Shown here: positions 44,766 through 54,157 of the stretch, one piece after another
How the letters are laid out: the number at the start of each line of letters is the position of its first letter
Position numbering within the stretch: the first letter of the stretch is position 1
Assembly: GCA_964494805.1 (NCBI GenBank)
Contig: CAZBST010000003.1
Location: forward strand, 202,842-266,841
Reading direction: 5' to 3'
Length of the DNA: 64,000 bases
DNA from: CAIYOL01 sp964494805
GTDB taxonomy: Bacteria > Planctomycetota > Phycisphaerae > Sedimentisphaerales > Anaerobacaceae
The notes under the pieces: generated by a model
The model's input: only the letters and a program-made list of their open reading frames with translations
The model's database searches: none
Told to the model about the DNA's origin: nothing
Translations under genes and position numbers: made by a program

Positions 44766-45380
44766 ATGAACTGTAAGAATCCAATAGGTTTGGTGTTGGC
44801 AGCAATTTTAGTATTGAGTTTCGCCTCCGCCTATGCCGAAAATATTGATCCTAATGATAACAATTCGCAATATGCATATGGTGAGAATGTCGGCTGGTTT
44901 AATTTCGAGCCAAATGTAGCTGGGCCGAATGTGGGTGCAACGGTCAGCAGCAGCAAATTGACCGGCTTTATCTGGGCAGAAAATATCGGCTGGATAAATC
45001 TATCACCTGCATCCTACGGCGGCGTGGTCAATGATGGCGCAGGCAATCTGTCCGGCTACGGCTGGGGCGAAAACGTCGGCTGGATTAACTTCGGACCTTC
45101 CTATGGCGGTGTAACCATCGACCTTGACGGCGACTTTGACGGTTGGGCTTGGGGCGAAAATATCGGCTGGCTCAACTTCAACTCTGTCGACCTCTACGGT
45201 TACAACGTTAAGGCTTGCAAGGTAAACTTTGAGGACTTGGCAAATTTCGTCGACGACTGGCTTGAAAGCAATATAGGTTTACCTGCTGATTTGGACGATA
45301 GTAACAATGTCGATTTTGCTGACTATGCTATCTTTGCTGATTATTGGCTGGATTACTGCCCGGACGACTGGCTGTTGTGA
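44766..45380 (+). CDS. Secreted GENVGW-repeat protein with dockerin-like C-terminus
   Basis: 204 residues, start preceded by AAAGGAGG. A signal peptide (1-24, ending ASAYAEN) precedes four tandem units built on G/AEN-V/I-GW-F/I/L-N (YGENVGWFNF, WAENIGWINL, WGENVGWINF, WGENIGWLNF). The C-terminal 55 residues contain two DWL/DYWL-ending acidic segments (DDSNNVDFADYAIFADYWLD) resembling the dockerin-like tails common in Phycisphaerae secreted proteins. It may bind a surface partner via this tail. Its stop overlaps the end of the convergent M16 gene by 28 bases. Confidence 0.75.
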   Translation: MNCKNPIGLVLAAILVLSFASAYAENIDPNDNNSQYAYGENVGWFNFEPNVAGPNVGATVSSSKLTGFIWAENIGWINLSPASYGGVVNDGAGNLSGYGWGENVGWINFGPSYGGVTIDLDGDFDGWAWGENIGWLNFNSVDLYGYNVKACKVNFEDLANFVDDWLESNIGLPADLDDSNNVDFADYAIFADYWLDYCPDDWLL

Positions 45381-46594
45381 GCGGGGCCTATTGAAAATTG
45401 CGTGAAATCGCTAGGGTTGAATTGTTTTATTAAGGAGTGAACGTCATCAGCGGTAACAGCTTTTATAGCGTTAATGTCGTCTTCGATGGTGCGATATTGC
45501 TGTAAATATATCCAGTTGGCACCAAGGTCAATCAGCCGACCCATCGGCAGCTCATTCTTTATTACCAACGCACTCAATATTTTATTTTTTGCTGTTTTCA
45601 TTTCATTTTCGGTTACGCTGTTTTTGGATAGACTTTCAAAAATACTCTTAATGGTATCAAGCACTTTGCTAATGTTTTCACTACTGCAGCTGATATAACT
45701 GCAAAATACCCCTGTGCCATCCATAGCTGCGAACTGCATTATTGCCTCTTCCGCCAGCGCCTTATCAACCAGCTCCCAGAAGAATTTTGACCCGACATTA
45801 TCGCCAATGATAGTTGCCAGTACCGCCGCAGCAAATCTTCTTGAGTCTTGAGCAGCCACCGCTGGTGACATCAGGCATATATGCTCACGGGCCAGATTTG
45901 ATTTTTCGATTCGTTCCTTTTTTTTGCTGCCTGGTGATTCTTCCAGTTTTCTAGGGGCAGCCCGCTTTTGCCACTTCTCGCAGGAGCTTTCCACAACACT
46001 GCAAATTTGCTCCCAATCGAAGTTGCCGGTAAAAGCCACAGCCATATTGTTTGGCACGTAGCGACTCAGAAAATAGTCCCGCATTTGTTCGGCCGTTAAA
46101 TTGGTGATACTTTCGTTACTACCTAAAACGCTGTTGCCGCAGGGATGATTGTCGAAGTGCAGAGCTCTGCATCTGTCCAGCACGTCAAAGTTCGGCATGT
46201 CCTTATACATCGCAATTTCTTCTTTAATTACGTTTTTCTCGATATCGAAATCTTCATTTCTCAGTGCCGGTCTCATCAGCTCTATCCATATTCCTGTTAC
46301 CTCGACCAGGTACTCCGGCAAAACGGCTGCATAAAAAACGGTATTTTCCTCACCGGTAAAGGCGTTGAACAGTGCCCCCGTTTTATCGAATGCCTCGTTG
46401 ACTTCGAACGTGCTTAGCTTTTCAGTGCCTTTGAATAGCATATGTTCTAAAAAATGCGACACGCCGTTTATTTGCTTTGTCTCGTCCCGTGAGCCGGTTC
46501 TAACAAAAAAGCCAACCGCCGCCGATTTGGCGGATTTGTTGACCTCGCCGATAACAGCCAAGCCGTTCGTCAATATTTTCTTCTTAAATTCCAT
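45353..46594 (-). CDS. M16 family zinc peptidase (catalytic subunit-like)
   Basis: 413 residues with the inverted zinc motif HXXEH as HFLEHMLFKGT near residue 47 and the distal Glu in the following ENTVFYAAV region. The second half is the M16 C-terminal lobe. It should hydrolyse peptides inside a clamshell. The next gene upstream encodes a related protein without the zinc motif, so the two may form a heterodimer of the M16B type. The start is 12 bases after the partner's stop. Confidence 0.9.
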   Translation of the reverse strand: MEFKKKILTNGLAVIGEVNKSAKSAAVGFFVRTGSRDETKQINGVSHFLEHMLFKGTEKLSTFEVNEAFDKTGALFNAFTGEENTVFYAAVLPEYLVEVTGIWIELMRPALRNEDFDIEKNVIKEEIAMYKDMPNFDVLDRCRALHFDNHPCGNSVLGSNESITNLTAEQMRDYFLSRYVPNNMAVAFTGNFDWEQICSVVESSCEKWQKRAAPRKLEESPGSKKKERIEKSNLAREHICLMSPAVAAQDSRRFAAAVLATIIGDNVGSKFFWELVDKALAEEAIMQFAAMDGTGVFCSYISCSSENISKVLDTIKSIFESLSKNSVTENEMKTAKNKILSALVIKNELPMGRLIDLGANWIYLQQYRTIEDDINAIKAVTADDVHSLIKQFNPSDFTQFSIGPAHNSQSSGQ

Positions 46595-46606
46595 ATTTTG
46601 CTTTAC

Positions 46607-47881
46607 TTAACTTTTATCCGCCTTACGTATGGCGGATTTATCCACCGAAGGCAGATGAACTTCCTTCGGGCCGATTGTTACAACCGTAAAGTCTCTGAAC
46701 TTATTATTCTGGAGAAAGCCCAGAACCGAATTAACCGTTGTTGCCTCGATTTTACTTTTAATTTCGTCAAGGCTTCGAACTCTGCCGAGCATATAGTAAT
46801 CGCCTCCAACCCCAGCGGCTCTGCTGCCGGATGATTCGCTTTGAAGGACGAGTGCGCTTTTAAGCCCGACTTTGGCTCGTTTGATTTCTTCTTCGCTGAT
46901 TCCATCTCCGAGCCGGTTGAACTCAGCCGTAACACAATCAAGCGTCTCTTGAGCTTTATCCGGCGTTGTGCCTGCATAGCAGGCTATACCGGCCACCTCT
47001 TTCAGACCGTGATATTGTGCTCCCACCGCATAGCAAAGGCCTCGCTTTTCTCTTACTTCTGTAAATAATCTGGCGCTCATTCCGCCTGACAGAACCGATA
47101 TTGCGACTCTGGCATTGTAGTAGTCTTCATCAGTTGGCTTGACCGTCTCGGTCATCAGGCCGATATGCACCTGTGCACCGTCATTATGTAGATGTGTATA
47201 TTTGCCTGCTTTGTTCCCCGCCGGAATCACACCTTGCTGCGGTTCGTTTTTGGTGCTGGAAAACAGATTTTCCATTTGTGCAGCGATAGCATCAAAGTCG
47301 TATTTGCCTGCAACTGCAAAAATTGTCTGCGACAGATTGAAATTGTTCTTTATGATTTGTTTTGTCTTTTCAGCCGTAAGGGTTTTTAATTCTGCGATTT
47401 CGCCTAAAGGGCTGCGCCCCAAAGGACTCGGATAAAATTGCTCCCGCAGCTTTAACATTACCTTCTGCCGAGGGTCATCATCCAAAGCACACACCCCGTC
47501 GATTGCCAATTGCCTCGCTAATTCAAACTGGTCTTCTTTCAGGCCAGCTCGCAGTATTATATCGGCATACAATTCTATAGCCTCAGCCAGGTTGCCTGCT
47601 TCCAGAACAGCTCCGATGGTTATATGAGAGCTGCCGACCGAACTGACGCGATGCAGGCCGAGACCATCAAGTGCGTCTCCAAGGCCTCTGCTGTCTTTAT
47701 CCCCCGCACCCTTGAAAATCCAGTCGGCGATAACACTTCCAGCCCCACAGCAGCCGTCTGGAAGCCGCGATGCTCCTGCCGGCAGCATAAAGTTGAACGC
47801 TACCGATTCGACCGCTTCCATCGGCTCACCCAGAATGGCCATCCCGTTCTTTAAGATATGCTTATCGAGTTTTTCCACCAT
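46607..47881 (-). CDS. M16 family peptidase-like protein lacking HXXEH (non-catalytic partner)
   Basis: 424 residues with the M16 fold order, but the segment corresponding to the active-site helix reads SVIADWIFKGAGDKDS with no His or Glu pair. A C-terminal AVGAQYHGLKEVAG and EIKRAKVGLKSAL match the substrate-lobe region. Such partners contribute the glycine-rich loop and R/Y pair of the other subunit in mitochondrial-type and bacterial M16B enzymes. It precedes the catalytic gene, as expected for a coexpressed pair. Confidence 0.85.
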   Translation of the reverse strand: MVEKLDKHILKNGMAILGEPMEAVESVAFNFMLPAGASRLPDGCCGAGSVIADWIFKGAGDKDSRGLGDALDGLGLHRVSSVGSSHITIGAVLEAGNLAEAIELYADIILRAGLKEDQFELARQLAIDGVCALDDDPRQKVMLKLREQFYPSPLGRSPLGEIAELKTLTAEKTKQIIKNNFNLSQTIFAVAGKYDFDAIAAQMENLFSSTKNEPQQGVIPAGNKAGKYTHLHNDGAQVHIGLMTETVKPTDEDYYNARVAISVLSGGMSARLFTEVREKRGLCYAVGAQYHGLKEVAGIACYAGTTPDKAQETLDCVTAEFNRLGDGISEEEIKRAKVGLKSALVLQSESSGSRAAGVGGDYYMLGRVRSLDEIKSKIEATTVNSVLGFLQNNKFRDFTVVTIGPKEVHLPSVDKSAIRKADKS

Positions 47882-47971
47882 TGTTCACTCTTACAAATTA
47901 CACAAAAGAAAAGCTAATTCTACCAATAAAAGGGGGTATTTTCAAAGGAATGGTTTAGAAAAATACTTGCG

Positions 47972-48292
47972 CTAACGAATCCCAAGCGCCTTTATCTGCT
48001 TCATTAAATTAGCATAGAGGTCGGCAATAAGATAGAAACACAAAATAGTAACCACAATAACAATGACTGTAACAACGACCTTGGTAATTATTTTATAATG
48101 CGGATTGAACCATACCAGCGGCAGGGCCAGCGGACCCACGACGAGCAGCGCAATTACAACAGCAGATGTGGAAAAATACCATTTCCGGTTCTGGCTTGTG
48201 CCTTCGCTGCGGACTTCGAGAAATTCACCACAGAAACGGCACTTTATTGCCTCATCCTGAATTTCCTCTGCACAAAAAGGGCACTTTTTCAT
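47972..48292 (-). CDS. Small zinc-ribbon membrane protein
   Basis: 106 residues from the ATG at 48292, 7 bases past the smc stop; a longer reading from 48328 would overlap smc. A double zinc ribbon, CPFCAEEIQDEAIKCRFCG, lies at residues 4-22. Two hydrophobic segments follow (about 42-60 and 70-92). Such proteins are widespread and uncharacterised. It is in the smc operon by position. Confidence 0.7.
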   Translation of the reverse strand: MKKCPFCAEEIQDEAIKCRFCGEFLEVRSEGTSQNRKWYFSTSAVVIALLVVGPLALPLVWFNPHYKIITKVVVTVIVIVVTILCFYLIADLYANLMKQIKALGIR

Positions 48293-48299
48293 TTCGAAC

Positions 48300-51200
48300 C
48301 TATGCCACCGCAGCGGTTTCTTCGTCAACCTGATCGAACCTGACGCTTATCTTCTTGCTCACCCCTCGTGTCTGCATCGTTATCCCGAACAGCACCTCTG
48401 CAATACTCATCGTGCGCTTGGAGTGGGTGATTATTACAAACTGCGAGTCCTTTTGAAATTCCCGCAACAGCGTATTGAAACGCTCATTGTTTGCCTCATC
48501 CAGCGTAGCATCAACTTCGTCCAAAAAGCAGAATGGTGACGGCTTTATCTTGAAAACTGCAAACAGCAGCGCAATCGCTGTCAGCGCCTTTTCGCCGCCG
48601 CTGAGCAATGATATACTCATTGCCTCCTTGCCGGGCATCCGGGCTATTATCTCTATCCCTGCTTCGAGAATATCTTCAGCGTCTTCAAGCACTATATCGG
48701 CTTTGCCTCCGCCGAACAGCTTACGGAAAATCTGCTGGAAGTAGACCCTGATTTCCTCAAAAGTTTCTCCGAATTTCTCTCTGCTTTTTTTGTTAAGACG
48801 GTTTATCAATTGCTGCAGTTGAACCTTGCTCTTGTTCAAATCTTCTACTTGACTGCTTAAAAAATCGTTTCGTTTTTCGAGGTCGTCCTGCTCGGCTATT
48901 GCGTCCACATTTACATTGCCGAGCCGTTCAATCTTGCCCCGGAGGTCAGCTATTTCTTCTCTTACCTTGTCCCAATCTACCAGGCTTTCTTCGTAATTTT
49001 TGTAGGCCTCAACCAAATCAATCTGTAGTTCGTCCTGCACTCTTTCAACAAGGTCCTGTCCTTTTACCTCTAATTGGCTCAATTCTATTTTAAGCCCGCC
49101 GATGGAGGACTCGATTTCGCTTTGCTCAGCCCTTTTCTGGCGAATTAGTTGCTCTATCTGTTTTTGCTCTTCAAGCAGCTTTTCGGATTTCTCCTGAAGT
49201 CTGCCGGAGGCGGACTGGTTCTTTTCTTTTTCAACAAACAACTCCGACACCACCGCTTCGCAGTTGAGAATATCCCTCCGGGCTTGCTGGGATTGTTCGC
49301 TGCAGCTTTGTATTTCTGCTTGTGCCGTCTCCGTAGCTGTTTGGTTTTCCTGCATCTGGCTTTGCAGATTCGTAATCGCTTGCTTTAATGCTTTGGTTTG
49401 TTCGGTAATCTGTCCCAGAGCAACCCTCAAATCCGCGAATTCACTTGTTTGTCTTTGTTGTTCAGCTTTGCGTTCGGCATATTTTGCATCGAGTTCTTCT
49501 ATGCGTCTCGTCCGCTGGCTATTTACCGCCTCCAGTTCCTGCAAGTTCTGTTTCGAGTCATATTCTTTCTGCACCGATTGAGCAATTTGTGCCTCAAGCA
49601 ACTCGATTTCGCTGGCTATCAATGGCTGCTCTTCGCTTAATCGCTTTATATTTTGCTCATAAACTGTCAGCTTTGAGCTTACCTGCATTTTTTCTATATT
49701 CGCTTCGTAAATAGCTGTCCGCAGTTCCTTACACAATTTAGTCAAATGTTCGTTTGTATGATTATTTTTCTCGATTTGCCCTTCAATCCTTGTAATTTCT
49801 GTTGTAATTTTGGCAATTGTCTCCTGCAACTGGCGAAGTTGGCTTTTTCGCGATATCAAACCCGTGGCTTTGCCCAAAGGCCCCAGTTTTATCACTCCGC
49901 CGGCGCTTAAAAATTCACCCTTTAGAGTAACGAATTTATAATCCTCCCCAATTTTTCCAGCCAGTTCAATCGCGGCATCAATCGAGTCAACGACTATCGT
50001 TTTACCCAATAGTTTCCAGGCCAATGGTGCATATTTGCTCTCGGTTTTTACGAATTCAACAAGTCTGCCCTTTGCGTGTTGGAATTTCAACAAATCCTTT
50101 TTATCCACAAACGGCTCTATTTTATCCATGCATATGAAACTCACTCTGCCCTCGAGTTTCTCGATTGTCTCTTTGTCAGCCATCAGTTTGCTTGTGCTGT
50201 TGATTACGAGAGAGTCGGTTCTGCCCTCAAGCGCCGCCTCAACAGCATTCGCATATTCGACGTCAGCTGCTATTGCCTCTGCCAATATTGCCTCCACGTA
50301 ATTGAATTTAGGCCGGCTTTGCAGAATGTTTTTAACCGCGATGTTAAGACCTTCATGTCTTGTCTCCATATCCGCTAATACCGACAATTCGCTGTTCAGT
50401 GCGCTTCGCTCCTCTTTGCTCTTTGCCAGTCGCTTGTTATCAGCCGTAATCAGTTTGCTGATTTCTTCTGTTTCTTTGTGTTTGGAGTCCAGACTTTGCT
50501 GTAATTCGCCTAGCACTTTCTCGATATCACCAAGTCGAGCACCATGTTGTGCCTTTTCGGTTAAGAGCTTTTCAAGTTCTGCCCGGCTGGTCTCTGCCCG
50601 ACCGGACAAACGGTCCTTCTGGCTGGATAAGTTACTGCGATAAACGCTGATGCTCTGCACTTCGTTATGGAGTTGCGCCGTCCTTCTGACTATGTCGATA
50701 ATGCCGGATTTTTCATCTTCCAAGTCCGCATTGAGGGAGGCGCATTCGGCGTCTATTTCCTGAATGGCTTTTTGAAGCCGCTCGGCATCTTGTTTTTTCT
50801 CTTCAAGCATTTTCTCGCCGTTTGCCAGTTCGACCCTGTATTGCCCCAAATCGTCCTCGAAGAGTTTTTTCTGCTCTTGCAGTCTTTCGGTTCTTTTCTC
50901 AGCTTCTTCCTTTCTTTGCTGCAGTTCTGCGATTCTGGTTCGTAGAAATTCAATTCGTTGTAAATTCTGCTCGATTTTACTTTGAACGGCGACGAGGCAG
51001 TTTCCCGTGCGGTTTAACTCGTTCTCTGTTTCTGTTATTTTCTGACCTAATTCGCTCATTAGAGCGTCATTTTTGGCTACTTCGGCAACAATACCGGCAA
51101 GCTGGTCTTCGAGCCGTTGGAGACCAGCCTTTTTCTCTGCGCTTTGGGCACGAATCTTTGCATATTCAGCCAGCGAGTAATTAACCTGTAGCTCTTTGAG

Positions 51201-51875
51201 CCGTCCGCAGTATTGTAGGTAATTTCTCGCTTTGCCTGCCTGGAATTTTATGCTTCGAAGCTGTTTCTGCACTTCGTTTAAAATATCCGCGAGCCGCAAC
51301 ATATTTTGCTCTGTATATTCCAGTTTGCGAAGGGCTTCTTTTTTATGAGCTCTATATTTGCTTATACCGGCTGCTTCTTCAAATATAGCACGTCTATCTG
51401 TTCTCGAAGCACTTAATAGCTGCCCAACCTGTCCCTGCTCAATAATCGAGTAGGCCTTGACGCCTACGCCTGTGTCCATAAGCAATTCGCGAATGTCTTT
51501 TAACCGGCAGATTTTGTTGTTTATACGGTATTCGCTTTCGCCACTTTTATAAATCCTGCGCGTAATTTGCACCTGGTCAGCTTCGATTGGTAATTGCCTG
51601 CTGCCGGTTCCGTTGAGATTTGAGATAAATAGACTCACCTCTGCCGTCCCTGCGGGTTTTCTGCTGCTGCTGCCGCTGAATATCACATCCGCCATTTGTT
51701 CGCTGCGAAGGCTCTTGACGCTTTGTTCGCCAAGTACCCATTTTACTGCATCAACGACATTACTCTTTCCGCAGCCGTTTGGGCCGACGATAGCTGTTAT
51801 CGGCGAATCAAAGGCTAATTCTACTTTGTCAGCGAAGCTTTTAAATCCATTGAGAACGATTTTTTCAAGTCTCAT
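48300..51875 (-). CDS. smc: Chromosome segregation ATPase SMC
   Basis: 1191 residues, the standard SMC length. Walker A GPNGCGKSNVVDAV is near residue 30, with GEQSVKSLR after it. Two long coiled coils flank a hinge near residues 520-640 (VEAALEGRTDSLVI). The signature LSGGEKALTAIALLFA and Walker B FCFLDEVDATLDEAN end the protein. It compacts and segregates the chromosome with ScpA/ScpB, which are not in this window. It lies downstream of the FlgI-like gene by 92 bases. Confidence 0.97.
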   Translation of the reverse strand: MRLEKIVLNGFKSFADKVELAFDSPITAIVGPNGCGKSNVVDAVKWVLGEQSVKSLRSEQMADVIFSGSSSRKPAGTAEVSLFISNLNGTGSRQLPIEADQVQITRRIYKSGESEYRINNKICRLKDIRELLMDTGVGVKAYSIIEQGQVGQLLSASRTDRRAIFEEAAGISKYRAHKKEALRKLEYTEQNMLRLADILNEVQKQLRSIKFQAGKARNYLQYCGRLKELQVNYSLAEYAKIRAQSAEKKAGLQRLEDQLAGIVAEVAKNDALMSELGQKITETENELNRTGNCLVAVQSKIEQNLQRIEFLRTRIAELQQRKEEAEKRTERLQEQKKLFEDDLGQYRVELANGEKMLEEKKQDAERLQKAIQEIDAECASLNADLEDEKSGIIDIVRRTAQLHNEVQSISVYRSNLSSQKDRLSGRAETSRAELEKLLTEKAQHGARLGDIEKVLGELQQSLDSKHKETEEISKLITADNKRLAKSKEERSALNSELSVLADMETRHEGLNIAVKNILQSRPKFNYVEAILAEAIAADVEYANAVEAALEGRTDSLVINSTSKLMADKETIEKLEGRVSFICMDKIEPFVDKKDLLKFQHAKGRLVEFVKTESKYAPLAWKLLGKTIVVDSIDAAIELAGKIGEDYKFVTLKGEFLSAGGVIKLGPLGKATGLISRKSQLRQLQETIAKITTEITRIEGQIEKNNHTNEHLTKLCKELRTAIYEANIEKMQVSSKLTVYEQNIKRLSEEQPLIASEIELLEAQIAQSVQKEYDSKQNLQELEAVNSQRTRRIEELDAKYAERKAEQQRQTSEFADLRVALGQITEQTKALKQAITNLQSQMQENQTATETAQAEIQSCSEQSQQARRDILNCEAVVSELFVEKEKNQSASGRLQEKSEKLLEEQKQIEQLIRQKRAEQSEIESSIGGLKIELSQLEVKGQDLVERVQDELQIDLVEAYKNYEESLVDWDKVREEIADLRGKIERLGNVNVDAIAEQDDLEKRNDFLSSQVEDLNKSKVQLQQLINRLNKKSREKFGETFEEIRVYFQQIFRKLFGGGKADIVLEDAEDILEAGIEIIARMPGKEAMSISLLSGGEKALTAIALLFAVFKIKPSPFCFLDEVDATLDEANNERFNTLLREFQKDSQFVIITHSKRTMSIAEVLFGITMQTRGVSKKISVRFDQVDEETAAVA

Positions 51876-51967
51876 CTGTTTTCTCTGCTCTTAGTTTTGG
51901 TAACTGATATTGCGCAGTATACCCACTCCATCTGGGCCGATACGCACTATTATTATCGGCTGACGAC

Positions 51968-53602
51968 CTATTTTCTCTTGATAATTAGGTCGATTTTCGG
52001 TAGGGGCCCCGCCTTAAACTCTGCTTTCACCGCTCCTTTGTCGCACATCTGCTTCAAAAGGGAGATTGCCTCGGCATATGAAACATTTAATCCTCGGCGT
52101 TCTTCTTTGGTTTTTTTCAGCGGTTCTTCGCACAGTGTTTGGATAATGTCGCTAAGTTCGAAGGAGCTTTTCAGTTGAATCATTACATTGGGCCGTTTGG
52201 GGTGTTTGCGGATTATTGAAACATATTTCTGACCTGCTGGAGCATTTATTGTAATACTGCCGTCTGCCGACTGGATAAAGATATTATCGTGGCAGTATAT
52301 TGGGGCGCCGAACAGCACAATTCGGGGCTGACCGCTCCGAGAGACGAAAATGCCCTTGTGTTCGGTCTGTGCGATTCGCTCAAGGTAAAAATTACGTGCA
52401 ATAAGTTTTTGCATTACCGAGATATCTGCTAATTTTCTTAAGTTCTCGTATGCCGCCAATCTGATGTTGGGGTCACTATCTCGCAGTAATTTTCGTGATA
52501 TCGCAATTGCGTCATTTCGGCGTGCCGATGCGGTAATTGCCTCCAAAGCCTCGATTCGATAAGCTGAATCTTTGTTTGATGCTATTTCTCGAAGGGTATT
52601 CAGACCACCGTCACTGCCCAGATTGAACATGCATCTGGCTGCTCCCAGACGCACCTGCTCCTGGGATGAATTCAGAAGGGCTGTCAGCTTGCCGATACTT
52701 TCCTTTCCGAGGGCCTCAAGAGCTGTCTCAGATGCGTACTTGTCTTCGGAAACAGCAAGCTTCTTGATGAACGTGTTTATTCTCTCTCTGGTGGCTTCCG
52801 GCGTCTCAGTAAGATATATCGCCCTGACTATCGATACGAATCTTTGTTTTTGTTTTTTGTATGCAGGCGGGACTTTCAATTCAATCTGGCTGGGTGAGAC
52901 TGCTCTGGCTGTGCCGGAACCAAAACGTCCGGTTAGTTTGCTGCAAATAAGGCTTGCGTTTTTATAATCCGGTCGATGAAGCGCGATGTTTATCTCGTGC
53001 TCGTCGAGAACCCTGCCGCCAGCCAGGATATAGCCAATTTTTTTATTTGTTTCGTCAGGACTTAGGGTATCTATAAAAACTGGCCCTTTTGCCGCAGCCA
53101 GAGCTTTCATAGCTATACCAAATCCTCCTATTGCCTTAAGTTCAGTGCCATATAGCCAACCGCCTTCCAGAGAAGTTGTTTGTGTGTCTGGCAGGGCATA
53201 AACCTTTATATCGAAGTATTGGTTTTTCGGAACTACTGTCGGCATAATCCCTTGAATCATTACCACTGCTGTATCGAGACCGTTAATAAGCTTATCAACA
53301 TTTAGCCTATCCTCGGCCAATTGCTGCAGGATATATTGTTTAAGATATTCTCTAATCGGGGCCGGACATTCACTTGAACCTGTTCCACTTAATCCGCCCA
53401 CCAGGCCATATCCTTCGACGGGGATTGGTTCAAAAGAGGACACCTCCGCCAGCGACCCTATTGTAGCATCTGGTTCCATCGTTGCTGCAGGCTTGCTCGG
53501 TTCCTTAACAGTTCTTGCTGGCCTGCCACAACCGACTATAAAAAAACCAGCAGCCAGTAGACTCATCAGGCAAGTTGTTTTTATATGCCGGATATTCATC
53601 AT
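51968..53602 (-). CDS. FlgI-like lipoprotein with HEAT-like repeats
   Basis: 544 residues. A lipoprotein signal (LLAAGFFIVGC, lipobox Cys near residue 25) precedes a FlgI-like domain: VEGYGLVGGLSGTGS, KNQYFDIKVYALP and SLEGGWLYGTEL follow the flagellar P-ring order. From about residue 270 to 400 are three to four HEAT-like helical repeats (VRLGAARCMFNLG, YRIEALEAITA, IRLAAYENL). The C-terminus is mixed alpha/beta. It is not a normal FlgI, which lacks HEAT repeats. It may be an envelope ring or scaffold protein; no other flagellar gene is seen here. Confidence 0.65.
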   Translation of the reverse strand: MMNIRHIKTTCLMSLLAAGFFIVGCGRPARTVKEPSKPAATMEPDATIGSLAEVSSFEPIPVEGYGLVGGLSGTGSSECPAPIREYLKQYILQQLAEDRLNVDKLINGLDTAVVMIQGIMPTVVPKNQYFDIKVYALPDTQTTSLEGGWLYGTELKAIGGFGIAMKALAAAKGPVFIDTLSPDETNKKIGYILAGGRVLDEHEINIALHRPDYKNASLICSKLTGRFGSGTARAVSPSQIELKVPPAYKKQKQRFVSIVRAIYLTETPEATRERINTFIKKLAVSEDKYASETALEALGKESIGKLTALLNSSQEQVRLGAARCMFNLGSDGGLNTLREIASNKDSAYRIEALEAITASARRNDAIAISRKLLRDSDPNIRLAAYENLRKLADISVMQKLIARNFYLERIAQTEHKGIFVSRSGQPRIVLFGAPIYCHDNIFIQSADGSITINAPAGQKYVSIIRKHPKRPNVMIQLKSSFELSDIIQTLCEEPLKKTKEERRGLNVSYAEAISLLKQMCDKGAVKAEFKAGPLPKIDLIIKRK

Positions 53603-53641
53603 AAATCAATAATAAATCGTAAATGGCAAATAGTCAATTAT

Positions 53642-54061
53642 TTACTCTCCGAGTACCTGACAGATGACCGTTCTTTTTCTTGGCCTGGTATCAAAATCTA
53701 CCAGGACAATTTGCTGCCAGGTGCCCAGGACAAGTCGGCCATCTACAATAGGTACGCTCAACGACGGCCCCAATAGTGAAGCCCTTACATGAGAATGCCC
53801 GTTATCGTCGTGCCAGGTCTGTTCATGCTCATATCGGCCGGCCCGTGGCGCAATTTTCTCGAATGCCGCCGCTATATCGTGATTTACCAACCCCGGCTCA
53901 TATTCGGTTGTCGTAATCCCCGCCGTCGAGCCTACGTTGAAAACGGTAACGGTGCCGTTACTGATACCTGCTTCTGCGACCGTATTGCTAACCTGTTCGG
54001 TAATATCGGTAATATCACAATTACCCCCCGTCTGCACCTTAAGTTTTTTCGTTTTAACCAT
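53642..54061 (-). CDS. YjbQ/UPF0047 family protein
   Basis: 139 residues from ATG 54061; a longer reading from 54103 lacks support. The family motif DNGHSHVRASLLGPSLSVPI and RLVLGTWQQIVLVDFD are clear, with histidines lining the trimer active site. Members have been reported to have thiamine-phosphate synthase side activity; the physiological role is uncertain. It reads into the FlgI-like gene 39 bases downstream. Confidence 0.85.
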   Translation of the reverse strand: MVKTKKLKVQTGGNCDITDITEQVSNTVAEAGISNGTVTVFNVGSTAGITTTEYEPGLVNHDIAAAFEKIAPRAGRYEHEQTWHDDNGHSHVRASLLGPSLSVPIVDGRLVLGTWQQIVLVDFDTRPRKRTVICQVLGE

Positions 54062-54157
54062 CACTACGATTTCGAAGTTAAATATTATAGTGCCTGAAAA
54101 CAATCAACCTGTTATAATAACCATTTCCGATTTTTATTCAATTGCAGGCTCCATATT

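Larger units (their letters stand above)
43963..44812 (+). repeat. Tandem duplication unit B
   Basis: Second copy of the promoter-leader-gene arrangement. It ends inside the intact gene at 44766. Divergence between copies shows that the duplication is not recent. Confidence 0.65.
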
